64,000 bases of DNA. Source: Topomyia yanbarensis. Its lineage: Eukaryota; Arthropoda; Insecta; Diptera; Culicidae. Position 1 is the first letter of the stretch, and every line of letters begins with the position of its first letter. The notes under the pieces were generated by a model that did no database searches, was not told the DNA's origin, and saw only the letters and a program-made list of their open reading frames with translations. The translations under genes and the position numbers were made by a program. Shown one piece after another: positions 22,165 through 34,626 of the stretch. The DNA lies in the NCBI RefSeq assembly GCF_030247195.1, contig NC_080670.1, positions 97,748,666-97,812,665 of the forward strand. The letters are read 5' to 3'.

Positions 22165-24265
22165 TCTTTTGTAGTTTTTTTAAATTTGCTGCCAAAATTG
22201 ACGGCGTAAATGAACAATTTATATATTTTTAGAGAGCTTATACAAATACCTTTCGAACGAATTATAGATTGTTGAAATCGGATTATTATCAAAAGAGATA
22301 TTAACCATTAAATGCGGACGAAAGATTTTTATCATTTTCCATAGCCAATAAGACCAAAGAATAAGAATAGAAATAAGACCAAAAACATTAAATGAATTAT
22401 TAGCGTCAAAACTGATACTTTTAGGTAAATAGTATCTTCGGAGAATTTAAAACATACAATATGCTCTTTCTTTTGGTATTATGATTTTACTGATTAATCT
22501 CCCTAAGAGTGAGATATTTTTATAAATTTTCTTGGAAGTGATTGTATTGAAATAATGCCTTCAGCAAATTTGTAGCTCTTACTTTTTCGAATAACTCTAC
22601 CACAGAGAACAGACATATAAGCTAGAAAAAACTTTCCCGAAAAACCTGTGTAAACATTTAAATGAAAATACGTTGAAAATCACCATCGCGTACAGGTTCG
22701 CATGCGTGAGTCACCATTGTATCCAAATTTGCACACAAGTCCCGTATAGCGATTGCTGGCCGATCGAAGCGCCGGTCAGTGGCAAGTTGCTACTTGCTGT
22801 TGTCATTTCAAAACGACAGTTTTATTTCTTACACAAGTTGAAAACTTTACTTGTATGTCAGTTCTCAGTGACTTTACTGAAGACATCAAATACATATTTC
22901 GAATACTTTAAAAGTTATGACTTGCTGTGTGTGAATTACCCTTTGTTCGCTATTTATTGTTCAATATAGTAATAATCCCTTTAAATGAGCCAAATATTAT
23001 TTCGATAAAATGAATTTCGTATTTCATTTTTCTATCTACAACCGCTAGAATAACCACCGAACAATTCCAAGTTGTCTCGATGGAACTTGATCAAATATCG
23101 GTGTGAAAATTTTAATTTGCGCGAACCTTCTGGCTTATAACCATCGGATCGATGTGAAACATATCTCGGAAAATGAAAAGCGAAATGAATAATTCCAAGC
23201 AGTGGTGTAGCCAAGAGGATGATTTGGGGTTTAACCATACTCCCTCATCCAAAAAAAATTGGATTGAAGTTAAAAATTTATTGATGCTGACTGTTTTAAT
23301 TCAGTATTACAATGTTTATTATCTGATGGATAAAATTGATAACCTATTGTTTGAAATATCATGAGGACCTTTGAAAAATGGTGGGAATGCGATCCTGATC
23401 TGTAACTGATCTATTGATCTTGATCTCACAGTTGTCTAATAACATCAATATCAAATACTTGCCTAAAACATTCCAATAGAAACTCATTGAAATCAATCAT
23501 AATCACAAACATAATTTCCTATCATATTGAGTTCAGTTTTGAAGGGGTGTACTGCAATATGGATTAGGGTCATTTTTAATAGGAAGCGAAACTGGAATTT
23601 CTTCAATGTCTAGGAAATTTAGAACTGCCCACCGAAAAATTGCATAACTTCCAACATTTGCTGAAAATTTTTTTATTTTGGGAATGCGTCGAGTTGAGAC
23701 GAAAACGTTATAGAATTAATAACGAGAAAACATTGTCCAAAAGCAGGGGAATTTATGAAAACGGCGTATTCTGTTCCGTCAATTTCGCAGGTTTAGTATC
23801 TTCGATGAATTTTACAAAAACGTTAAACAGAACGTCATTTGATAAAATAATTTTGGCGTTATACCCTCCAAGAAGCATTTATTTACTCTTCAAACAAATT
23901 TTGTTCCAGACTAAATGTCTTCAGCAAAATTTTGGGGAGTGCTATTACAATGTACTTTGTTGAAGACTTGAAGGCTCCATGTGTTCAAGGAATTAACATA
24001 TTTTAGGCCATTTCTATTTAATTTTAAATTAAATTATTATGATTTTACTGTTGATGACAAATCTCTTCTATTGTTTATAAACGATAAAATTTACATTTGC
24101 CTACAATAAAATTGTTTTAAATGAAAGTCTCAACAAATTCGCTAAATACAGGAACTCTGTTGCAATTTTTTGAAAAATTGATTCTTCATAATATTAAAAC
24201 TTCAAAGATGGTGGTTTCGTAATTATGTCATTTGGACAGTAAGTTAGATTTTCACCAAATCCCCA
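22165..24265 (+). repeat. Diverged segmental duplication, copy Y
   Basis: This is the partner of 16295-20440. It lacks the TA-flanked element and the culicine repeat found there, but carries its own 270-bp MITE (22601-22870). No gene is recognised. Confidence 0.85.
22601..22870. mobile_element. 270-bp MITE with CACAGAGAAC ends
   Basis: The ends CACAGAGAACAGACAT and, inverted, CACTGAGAACTGACAT form terminal inverted repeats. The flanks ACTCTAC and ACTTTAC correspond to one ACTTTAC in copy X (about 16688), giving a 7-8 bp target duplication, as in hAT- or P-type elements. Part of its interior (GTTGCTACTTGCTGTT, TTTCAAAACGACAGTT) recurs near 60723-60765. Confidence 0.85.
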
Positions 24266-24469
24266 CAAAACCGAATTTCTGACTACGCCGCTGACTCCCA
24301 GAAGGTAGAAACAAAGTCGTTCTACACTCGTCCACAATAAACTTCTTCCAATACTGCCTATCAATTATAATACATTGAAGAGCCGATTTGATCAGCCCCC
24401 AATTTTATCAGCCTCGTATGAAAAGATGCTTGATGGGCTCTAGTAGACAAACAAGGCTGAATTTGAGTA
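24266..24469. other. Short intergenic segment
   Basis: No gene was seen. It ends with GAGTAAATCC just before the poly(T) that marks the 3' end of the LINE on the minus strand. Confidence 0.5.
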
Positions 24470-24960
24470 AATCCTTTTTTTTATTCACCAACCGATATTT
24501 TTTATTTATTTTCGTCAAGCATATGTAGACTACATAGAATGGTTTTACAATATTTACTTATATACTATACATTATTTCTACGGTTTAGTTCAGATTTGAT
24601 TTGTTTTCTAGACATGGAAAGGTCAATTATTACACAATTTTCATTATAATGACGCATCATTCTATTGACGGGGCTATTTTTATCATAGTTTGTCCTAAAA
24701 GATTGTTCTTGGAATAAATTACGAGTTCTTAGTTGTCGGCTAGGCACATAAAATTTTATTTGCGAAAGTAATGATGCGGATTGTACACGTTGAGAAATAA
24801 TGTCGTTGATAAAGTAAATCATGGCAAATTCGCGGCGTTCTTTGAGTGTTTGTATATTAATGAGCATGCAACGTGCTTTATACGATGGAAGAGGAAATGT
24901 CGTCCAGTTTAGTTTACGAAGCGTAAACTTGGCAATGTTTTCCCTTTTTTAAAGATGCAA
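24470..24960 (-). mobile_element. 5'-truncated jockey-type LINE, 3' end only
   Basis: On the minus strand the last about 130 codons of ORF2 are followed by a 3' UTR of about 90 bases and poly(A) at about 24478. This is the usual product of incomplete reverse transcription. Confidence 0.78.
24565..24958 (-). pseudogene. LINE ORF2 C-terminal fragment (jockey-type)
   Basis: The minus-strand frame is open from the truncation point. It contains FTLRKLNWTTFPLPSYKARC, then MLINIQTLKERREFAMIYF, INDIISQRVQS, YVPSRQLRTRNLF and FRTNYDKNSPVNRMMRHYN, ending at a stop at 24565. From memory this series of phrases matches the post-RT tail of jockey/BS-type LINEs. The reverse transcriptase itself is absent. 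The first Met (24867) lies inside the homologous region, so it is not a true start. The frame has no internal stop, so the insertion is fairly young. Confidence 0.78.
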
Positions 24961-25531
24961 ATATGCAAAAATAAAAAAATCAATCCTTTTAAATTTTTGC
25001 GCTAGAAGACTATCAGAAATAGTTATTAGACTACATCAAGGGAAGGGAAGAATATTTTAAGAGTTTCAGTTTATAATGAAGAAAAAATGTCGCAATTTAG
25101 TCAATGTCTCCTTTTTGTCTGCCTAAAATACACCATGGAGATGATTAGAGCGGGTCTGTACTGTATTTATTATTCCCAGTAATAGGTACATCCCATTTTC
25201 TGAGAATATTTTCTTTCAATTGCATCGAACTACACCAATTTTTAGGTAGTTTTCAAGGGGTTATCTTATCGACTTCTTCCGAAAATTCGGCGAACCTATT
25301 CCCATTCATGCGATAGTTTATGTTAAAAGGGTATCCTAAATTAATTGGTATTCTTAAGTTCCCAAACGCAATGGCGACGGAAGCGGAACGGCAACGGTAC
25401 GCGTAATTGTCGCGGGTTGTACTCAGGGGTTCCAACAGTACAGCCTTGCGACAGTATTTCAGAGGCTGTCGTCTTCTTTTCGCTTCGACAGTTTGATTAC
25501 CGAATCAAGCACGACAGCTCTCAGTAAAACT
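24961..25531. other. Intergenic DNA
   Basis: No gene is recognised. At 25364-25397 the phrase CAATGGCGACGGAAGCGGAA occurs, and its inverse complement lies at 36679-36709, next to the left edge of the large inverted repeat. Confidence 0.5.
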
Positions 25532-28209
25532 GGGGTGGCATTCTGCATCTCGATTCGAGTGACTCGATTCGAAACGTTTTGAGGTCGTTTCGACTAAATT
25601 GCGGCATTACGTATCGCATTCGACCAAGCGTTCGAGCTTGTTAGAATACGTACTAGATTTCGACTGCCTGTTCGAGCGCAAACTGTCAAATAAGAGAATA
25701 CACTGAGAAAAAATATTTTTAATTCTGCTACGAATTAGTTTCAAATAACCAACTTTGGTAAAATATAGGAGTTGTTTTAATTTTAGTTTTTAGTTGCTTG
25801 ATATCGAAATATATTTGGATAAGTTTCGCAAATATAACATTTTTTTCTAGTACACAATAGGGGTGAGCTCTTTGAAATAAAATCGATGTTGTCAAACATA
25901 GATCCAAAAAGATCCGATGTAATACGGAAATACCATTTTTTTCTTTTATGTACGAAAAATAAAATTACCCTTTCCAAAAATATTTATACTATATAAAACA
26001 ATTGATAAAAGAACGAATCATTTCGTTTTATTGACAAAAAATAGTTTAGACATCGATGATAACTTTTATGCACCGTATGGTCCAATCGACGTCAGAATTA
26101 CAAATAAAATTTTAGTTCATGCCAAATTTTTTTCTTGCATTCTTCAGCTAAAAACATTTGACAGGTATTTTTGTTATGGCTGAATATAATATTTACTTCA
26201 AGGTATGAGCTTTCAACTTTTGAAGTTAGAAAAATTGAACATTTTTCAATCGCTGATAGCTCGTAAAGTATTTGATGCATGGAAAAAATATCAAATATAA
26301 AATGTTGCATTTTCGCATGAGCTTGCCGGAAAGATTGAGAATTTTTTTAAAAGTTGGATCAAATTTTTTGCTTATTTTTTGTTCAAATAATAAAAATCAT
26401 GTTAGAAATATTGTGTAAAAATTTTGCAGTGGATCTCAAAACGTTTTGCGAGATATTGCAATTATAACATTAAAAATGGCAATTTTACGTCAAACGCCAT
26501 GTTATAAGCCAGCTTTAATTAAAATATCTCGTAAAGTAATAAGGTTCTCAATATAATTATAAATGTTTTCATAGAATAAAAAACTTATTAGTCCAAGCTT
26601 GTTTTTTCGATATGTTTCTAACATTTGCAGAACTCATAACATAAATAACAAAAAAACTATATCAGATTTTTATTGGTGAGTTCATTCGAAAACGCACTTT
26701 TTATTATTAATAAATTTTTCGTGCAACTAAGAGTTTCAGTGATTGAAAAATGGTCCAATTTATAAAATTCAAAAACTCATAACTTGCAATACGAAACGAA
26801 CTATTTACAATGCAAAAAAATGCTTCGTTGCAGAAAACGAGTAATGATTTTGTTCATCGTATGATAATTTTAATTCCACCTAAGAATTTTTTCAGTGTAA
26901 ACAAAATTGCAGTTCGTTTTGTTTTTTTCCGATGAGCGTCACATTTACAGAATATAAATAGGGATAGTGGTAAATAAATTGACCCAAGCATGTTCACAAT
27001 TTGTTCACGTCACTTTCCCTCACCACCTTTTTCAATGCTTGGGCATTATTTTAGTTTGATGTAACTGTATTCTTGAACTTTTTACCACAAAATTTTAATA
27101 TATCTCGCTGTTTAGGTTGCTGCACCGAATCATCAAAATGCCTAGTTGATAGCGTGTCTTATTCGGACCTCAGTCGCATGATGGAATGTATTATTCAATA
27201 TCTAAATAATTGTTTAAAACAACACAACTTCGAAACCGCTTTTCTCAAATCTTTTGGAAAATAATCATAGCGAGCACTGCCCTTTTCAATAAAAATGGCT
27301 AATTTTGCATTGAAATTTTGGTTTTCAGGGTTTTTTTAGGAAACTGATAGCTTCCAAAAGCAACAAATTTTTTTCAGCAATTGATGACGCAAAACTTTAA
27401 GAACTAGTTCGTTAAAATAGCCATTTTTAGTTGAAATAGTCAAGACAAAAATGCGTTTTCGTGTTTGCGGGGTTGTCCGTGTACTTGTTAGTTAATTATT
27501 CTGTTTTAGCATACAACTAGAGATAGAGAGAACACAATTAAAATTAAGTATTTCCAGAAATTGTAGATGGCATAATTTTCAATCGGTTGATGCATTCAAA
27601 TTTGTTAGTAATTCAATTTGATTCAAATTTCTTTGCTATATAATGTGATATTGAAAACAATTGAGGTATAGTCGGGAGCAAATGCATCAATTAGAATATA
27701 AAATTGTTTAAATCACCACTTTGAAATCAAGAATGATTGTGATTCTATACATCTATCAAATAGCGATTAGTCTTCACTTTGCTCCATCGATTTGTTTTAG
27801 CACTTTTTATTATTACTTGGTGTAAGATAAATTATTATCAATATTTAGTATAACTTTTTCCAAAAAAAAGTATGTTCCTGATGGTGAAAATAGATATAAC
27901 ATAAAGGAACTCAAAGTACGTGGGAGCTTTTTACACCTTTTGGTAATTTTATATCCTCTAAGTATTCCGAAATAAAAACACAAATCATAATCTCGAACGA
28001 CAGTCGACAGCAATAAAACTATCGAGCAAATACGTTCGACTCGAGTTCGATTGTTATGGTTCCATAATGCCAACACTTCTCGATAATCTAGTACTTCTTC
28101 GAGCTAACTCGAACGAAAATTTACTTTTGAGCTCGGTTCGAAATACATAATGCGAAACAAGGTCGAGTCGATAGAATTTTGATCGAATCGAGATGCGTAA
28201 TGCCACCCC
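25532..28209. mobile_element. 2.7-kb TIR element, no transposase seen
   Basis: The left end GGGGTGGCATTCTGCATCTC and the right end (inverse) GGGGTGGCATTACGCATCTC are followed on both sides by GATTCGA-rich subterminal DNA. Target duplication was not resolved (CTG is possible). The interior is AT-rich with no supported ORF. Confidence 0.75.
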
Positions 28210-28276
28210 TGTTATGCAACTTGCAACGTTGCCGTCTTGTACCGCACACGACAGTTTGCGCATACGTCTACTACTA

Positions 28277-29191
28277 GGGGAGCCCGGGGCTAGTTGGCGG
28301 TTGGGGTAAGTTGGCGGAATCCCCTTTTCTCCGTTTCTATGAGACATAAAGCGCTGTCTCTCGTTGTGAACCTCAAGTAATATGAAACGCATTATCCAAT
28401 GTGCTTTTGTTGCAAAACATTTTGTTTTGTAGAAACTGTGGGCGATATTGTGTTTTTGAGCATACTTTGAAAATTTTCTTAATTTTGAACATTTTGTGTT
28501 ATTTAAGATGGTTTTCGATCTATTCCCCAAATGATAATATTTTTCAATAATGCGTGAAAAGAGCTTTCAGTATCCGTACAAATATTACATCTATTCATAC
28601 ATAAAAGTAATTTTTTTAATTCTTTTTTTATAAAATATGCGGTTGGGGTAAGTTGGCGGTGACGCACACGGGGTAAGTTGGTGGTACTATCTACAGTGCA
28701 AAAATAGTCATCAAATATTTTCATTTCTGGAATGCACTCCGAACTAAGAGAAACTTTTTCTTGTGTCTCTCGCCAATGCAGGGGACAATTATTTCGGCCA
28801 ATTGCCTTAGGAATATCAAAAATTTGCTTTCGAATATGAGACTGAAATATAATGAAAAGTGACGAATAATATACAGTTAGATTGAAAAGACAATCGGCAT
28901 ATTTCATAAGGACCACTGATGTAATCGAATTTCAATTTGATTGCTTATTTTCTGGCATTCCGCCAACTTACCCCATACATACCGCCAACTTACCCCGGGG
29001 CTGAGGTAAGTTGGCGGCTTTTCCGCGTCACATATTTTTGTCTCTAGAAATGAAGACATCTTATCAAACATTTTCATAAAATTCAGAGTTGTTGCCAACA
29101 GTCTGCCCTTTCATGCAAGGTGTTCTATTTTGCAAGATCTACCAAAATCAAAGCGTTAGAAAATAAAAACTGAAAACACCGCCAACTCCCC
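28277..29191. mobile_element. TA-flanked element with repeated AAGTTGGCGG phrase
   Basis: The ends are GGGGAGCCCGGGGCTAGTTG and, inverted, GGGGAGTTGGCGGTG. TA lies at 28275-28276 and 29192-29193. The phrase GGGGTAAGTTGGCGG or its complement occurs about eight times (near 28287, 28305, 28643, 28672, 28965, 28985, 29005, 29178). The frames of 158 and 137 codons that overlap it run across its border or through these repeats and are not genes. Confidence 0.85.
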
Positions 29192-29193
29192 TA

Positions 29194-30008
29194 TAGTTAA
29201 TGTGCGATGACAGCCTCAGTTGGTTTTGCGTATCATTTCTATCGTTGTTGGTGGTAGAACCGACACGTCGATGCAATCGAAGAACATTTTTTTTCTGTGA
29301 AAGTCGTGCTCTGTACATTAGTTAAGCCCAGTACGGTGCGAAATATAGAACGATTTAGAATGAATGCTGCATGCAAGGTTTTCGTTTTTTTCATTCATTT
29401 CCCAGACGGGATCACAACCAGCGGCTTTATTTGATTTGATTTCAAACAGTTAGCGAATTTTTAACGTCGTTCGAAATTAAAAACCTGAGCAAATATTTTT
29501 AGTCGTTGTGGTAGACTGTTATGTTGCGGGGAGAATCATTTGAGTGAAGCTGGATAGTAATTGTTCAGTAATGGTGATGTGGGTCGAATTGGAGTATCGG
29601 GGCAGAAAGCAATCGTTTAGAAGTACGTATTGCGGAAAGTTGAACGGTTTCAGAAAACGGATTTTTGATATGCCGTGTAGATGAAAATGCAGATTGCACC
29701 TAGTCACGAATCACAGCATGAACATAGGTCATGAGTTATGAGGCTTTTTTATTTCATCGGAAAGCTAAAAAATTGCGTTGCTACAATAGAGAAATACATA
29801 ATATAGTTAAATTTAATTTTAAGAGGGGCACGCCGCCGATTTCAGGCTCCTGAAATATTTTCGTGATTTGTTGGTTATGCTAATTTGTTTGAGGTGATCA
29901 ACAAGCTGATGATTTTATTTGTTTAATTATGCCACTCAATAGCAAACGTGTTTGTCGAGATTGTCCTAACATTTTGTACTTTTCAAGGTACAGGCACACC
30001 TCGAAATA
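29194..30008. other. Intergenic DNA, nothing recognised
   Basis: No supported gene or repeat was found on either strand. Confidence 0.5.
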
Positions 30009-30384
30009 GGGGACGTTGGGGAGTTGTGAACCATTGGGAGTTGTGAGCAGCGCTAAGCCATAAATAATTAAAATGTGGTAACTACTAAATATTTATACTG
30101 CCATGACCTCATTTTCTTATTAGCAATTTTATCCGAAAAACAGGATTATACCACAATTTTAATCGTCCCGTGCCACCTATCCATTGCGAATCAGATCACG
30201 TTTCTAACTAATATTTAGTTTTGAATTATCCTAAAATTTAACTTCTATAGACCCACTAAAATAAGAAAAAATGCCTTTGACATTGCTTTATTTGGCGTAC
30301 ATACTACAGAATAATAAAAATAAATTTCAATCACTTTTTATGTTTAATATGGAAAGTATTATTATTGTTAGTGGTAAACTGCCC
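30009..30384. mobile_element. Possible small TA-flanked element
   Basis: The left end GGGGACGTTGGGGAGTTGTG and the right end (inverse) GGGCAGTTTACCACTAAC match imperfectly. TA is present on both sides (30007-30008, 30385-30386). It looks like an older member of the same architectural class as 28277-29191. Confidence 0.5.
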
Positions 30385-30890
30385 TAATACAGCACTTGTT
30401 TTTAAAAAATGATGGCTTTCATCAACAAGAATAGTTGAAAATGGTTTGTAAAAATATTTCCTCGTTCTCGTATTTATAAACTTTTAAATAAAAATATATT
30501 TTTCATGTTCTAAATTTTTATATCTTAAATTTTAAAGTTCCAAAATTATTAAATCCTTGACTTTCAAAATTTCTTAATCTTCAATATTTTAATTTTTTTC
30601 CTTTTACATTTCAAAATATTTAAAATTTCAAATCTTTAATTCAATAAATTTTTAAATCTTTAAATTTTTAAGTTTTTGAATTTTTAAATTTCTAAATTTT
30701 TGAATCCTTAATTTTTTAAATTCTTAGATTTATCAATTTTTCATTTTCTCATATATTAATCATATGATTTTTTAATTCCGAAATCCTATTTTCTGGAAAT
30801 TTCAGCTTAAATTCTTTAATTTTCAATTTTGTATGTCATATTTATTGTTCAGTAATTTTTTATGTCATATTTAATGTACAGTAATCATTA
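30385..30890. repeat. AT-rich low-complexity DNA
   Basis: About 30478-30800 is made of slipped, roughly 10-12 bp TTTAAATTT/CTAAATTTTT units. A weaker patch of the same kind lies at 31733-31900. Confidence 0.75.
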
Positions 30891-31720
30891 GGGGTCGGCC
30901 AATTTGGACCTAGTAACGGTTTATGAGCTATAGAACTACAACCGATTCACAAATAAATATTTTTCCCGAAACCCTGATCAATTGCGCACATTTTTTCTAA
31001 GGGAACTTTTTCCGATATCGTACCGTATTGAGTATTAAGGGTTCTACGCAAAAGTACATGAAAAGTCCGAATTACCCAACCCTGTTCCAATTAAGACCAC
31101 CCATGTCTTATCGATTTTTGCAAAGGAAATAAATGCCTATGTTGGCCTAAGTTATTCCTATTTAATTTTCACTAAGTTTCGAATTACGAATTGACAAGTT
31201 CTCTTTGATATAAAATTTTTTGTGGAAAATATTCCATAAAAAGTAAGAGTTGGGCCGAATTACCTAACAATAGGTTATGAGCTATAAACGTAGAAATCTG
31301 TGAATCGATTTGCGAAAACTTATCTTTTCCTGAAAGCTCGACCTCTCAAACGGTTTTTCGCGATCGCGTATCATATCGTATATATGGTAAAAGGTCCGAA
31401 TTGGATCAACCCATATTCACACACAGATTAAACGAAAACAGTTGATAGTCTCGCCTAAAATAAAAAATTAAATAAAAGATATTAGACGGCATGTCCAAAA
31501 TCACGATAATGCACTTAATTTAATTAATTGTTGTTGCCAACAATAATCTTGCTTTCGGTTTACACATTTATCAAAAAGCGCACGCTCACGAAAACTGAGA
31601 ACCGCAAAATTTTGTGAGAAAAAACAGAGCTACATTACAGTCATGACAATTATATACATACGCTTTTCACAGTATTACCATAGCTGAAAAATACCTGGGA
31701 TCCGAATTGGCCCACTCCCC
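30891..31720. mobile_element. 830-bp TIR element with repeated GGTCCGAATT phrase
   Basis: The left end GGGGTCGGCCAATTTGGACC and the right end (inverse) GGGGAGTGGGCCAATTCGGA match. Inside, GTCCGAATTACCCAACC, GGGCCGAATTACC and GGTCCGAATTGGATC repeat the terminal phrase (about 31065, 31252, 31391). TA precedes the left end; the right flank is TT, so the target duplication is imperfect. Confidence 0.7.
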
Positions 31721-31996
31721 TTTAATTAAAAAAATCGATTTCTTGATTTTTAAAATATGCAACATTTTAATATGTTAATTTTGCAACTTTCAAGTCTTCA
31801 ATTTTGCAATTTTTAAATATTTCGATTTTTTAATTCCGATTTTTTTAATTTTGATCAATATTTAGATTTTTGAAAACTTTGATTAATATTTTTTAATGGT
31901 TCAGTTTTCGTTTTTACAATATACAGATTGCATACGTCACAGTAATAGGTGAGAACTAAACAAGTGAAATGCTAAAAATACTTAAATTAAGTTAAT

Positions 31997-32101
31997 CCTG
32001 GGCAGCGAATTGCACTAGTGTTGCACTTTCGGGCAGAAGTGGGAAAGAACACGTCTAGTGGCCGGCTCTTTCGCTAGAAAATGCAACTTACTGCTCCGGG
32101 G
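31997..32101. repeat. Hairpin repeat A (about 105 bp)
   Basis: This is a diverged copy of the hairpin at 39126-39240. It shares GGGCAG, TTGCACT, TTGCACTTTC, GTCTAGTGG and GCTAGAAAATGCAA. Confidence 0.7.
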
Positions 32102-32293
32102 TTGTTCATTAAAAAACGGCATTAGAAAACTATTTATTTAATCAATTCAATCCATCATGCTACAAATCAATTTCCCAAGACAACGTAATGAAAACTGACG
32201 ACTGATATTAAATGACATCCAATGAAAATCGTGCCAGAATTCTGTCAGGGGCAAATTTTTCTACGTTTGAAAACTGCGTTTTATCATGCCTAA

Positions 32294-32372
32294 ACTGCCG
32301 TTAAAAGCATATTTGTCCCATGTTCTATGGGATTCCCTATATACATGGGACAATTATGCTTAGAACGGCAGT
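32294..32372. repeat. Hairpin repeat B (79 bp)
   Basis: ACTGCCGTTAAAAGCATATT...TCCCATG pairs with CATGGGA...TATGCTTAGAACGGCAGT around a GGGATTCCCTATATA loop. Relatives lie at 38352-38422 (decayed) and 63337-63425. Confidence 0.75.
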
Positions 32373-32732
32373 AAAGCACGTCCAAATTAATGCGCATGAT
32401 TAGCATAACAGTATAACTGTTATGCTGAAAAGTACATTTTACATGTTCGTTCGCTTAAACATGCGTTGATCCTTAAGCGGACCTTACACGAGATAGAAAT
32501 ATTGTCAATAAATATATTGATAAGACTGCTTCAATCCATCAATCTCATTTAAATTCTACAGAATCAATCTATGATTTATTGTCAATATTTCTACTTGTGC
32601 AGGGTCCGCTTTAGCGTAAATTGTTGCCGCTGCGTCGATTCAAACTCCATGCAAACGTTCAATGGTGACATTCATCATATGACAGCCCTAGACGACAGTT
32701 TTACCAGTTTGGACGAAGAATGTTATCCCTCT
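32373..32732. other. Intergenic DNA
   Basis: No gene is recognised. It contains opposed AATATTGTCAATA/TATTGTCAATATTTCTA stretches near 32495-32590 that could form a weak stem. Confidence 0.4.
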
Positions 32733-34619
32733 CACGGTGTTCCTAAAACCGTTATTAACAAAGAAAAATGGCCATAAATTTGTCATACGGCACTCGAAAG
32801 ATACAATATCCAAGCATCTTCTCAGTGAATTTCAAAATGATCCATCGAGGTATTCGAGAGAAATTGCAATGATCCATCGAGGGATTCGAGAGAAATTGCA
32901 ATTTGAAGTTTTATGACACGTTTCATAAGGCTTCCAGCGACCACCCACGGGTTTGGTCCTATCTGTATAAACAAAAAATATTTGTCTACTTATTTAGTAC
33001 ATGGCATTCGAAAGATATAGTAATCAAGTATATCCTCTGCAAGTTTGAAAATATTTCATTGACGGAATCAAAATTTATAATGGTTTGGATGTGGTATGCG
33101 GTCGTAGATGGGTTTTCTCCTAGACTTCAAGCGTGAATCCATGTTTGTCCATTGACTACTTAGATCGTTTATACGTGTCGCGGTTTTTAAAGGAAAACCT
33201 TACCATTTAATTATATAAATATAATGTACAAAAGGCGTTATTTATATGGTGCACTGAAAAATATGAAAATAGGGTTGTCTACCAAACGTTAAATATAATG
33301 TGTAAATTAAAAAAATGGATAAAAGTCGGAATGTTTACTTCAAAAGGCCATATCTCAATGGTTTGTTGACCTATTCGAATTATTTTTTCATTATTGAACA
33401 GGTATTTCATCGTTAATTTTCATTAGGAAGAATATAAAATAGAGTCATCAACATCAACAAATAGACAATATAATTGATCTCAACTATATTTATTATCATT
33501 ATTTCGTGAATATTTTTTGTTTTAAAAATAGCGGTCTATCCATGTTTATATACTAGTTGATTGCAATTGCTGTATAAACATCTGAATGTCAAATTCTCAT
33601 GATAAGTTCAATTCGACAATAAAACTGACAATAGTTAGAGATATAAGCAGATGAACTTGTACTAATAACATCCCATTTGACCAGTTTTAACATCTGTCAA
33701 CCCAACCAGCGAATCACGATTGTACAAAATTTCCAACAAAGACCGTATCATTACATAAATTGATCTGAATCAGCAAATACCCTCATGTTTTTTAAATTTG
33801 TGGTTTTATTTGCATTCCACTAATGTATAGAAATTGATAGGTCGTCGTTTTGAATATCTTTATATATTCATTAAATAATGATAATACATATAGTTGAGGA
33901 TAATTATGTTGTCTATTGTTTGAAGCAGGCAACTCTATTTTATATTCTTCTTAATGAAAATTAACGACGAGACGTCCACTTTTTCAATAATGAAAAAATA
34001 ATTAGAATCGGTCAACAATCCATTGAGAGATGGCCTTTTGAAGTAAACATTCCGACTTTTATCATTTTTTTTTTAATTTACACATTATATTTAACGTTTG
34101 GTAGACAACCCTATTTTCATATTTTTTCAGAGCACCATATAAATAACACCTTTTGTACTTTATATTTATATAATTAAATGGTAAGGTTTTCCTTTATAAA
34201 CGGCAACACGTATAAACGATCTAAACAGTCAATGAACAAACATGGATTCACGCTTGAAGTCTGGTAGAAAACCCATCTATGACCGCATACCACATCCAAA
34301 CCGTTATAAATTTCGATTCCGTCAATGAAATATTTTCAAACTTGCAGAGGATATACTTGATTACTATATCTTTCGAATGCCATGTACTAAATAAGTAGAC
34401 AAATATTTTTTTGTTTATAGAGATAGGACCAAACCCGTGGTTGGTCGCTGGTAGCCTTATGAAACGTGTCATAAAACTTCAAATTGCAATTTCTCTCGAA
34501 TCCCTCGATGGATCATTTTGAAATTCATTGAGAAGATGCTTGGATACTGTATCTTTCGAATGCCGTATGATAAATTTATGGTCATTTTTTTAGTTAATAA
34601 CGGTTTTAGGAACACCGTG
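32733..34619. mobile_element. 1.9-kb foldback element
   Basis: Inverted arms of about 780 bp (32733-33525 and 33866-34619) flank a spacer of about 340 bp. The outer ends read CACGGTGTTCCTAAAACCGT on the left and its inverse on the right. Identity between arms looks roughly nine in ten. CCTCTC occurs at both outer borders (32728-32733, 34621-34626), a possible short target duplication. The similar protein frames on opposite strands (32903-33136 and 34248-34472) are simply the two arms, not paralogous genes. Confidence 0.82.
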
Positions 34620-34626
34620 GCCTCTC

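Noticed and set aside
22673..22969. 98-codon ORF
   Set aside because: It starts inside the 270-bp MITE and runs past its end; the other copy of the segment lacks it.
28054..28916. 158- and 137-codon minus-strand ORFs
   Set aside because: The first crosses the borders of two unrelated mobile elements and the second lies in the GGCGG-phrase element; both contain translated repeat phrases.
32903..34472. Similar 77- and 74-codon ORFs on opposite strands
   Set aside because: They are mirror copies in the arms of the 32733-34619 foldback; no known protein features.
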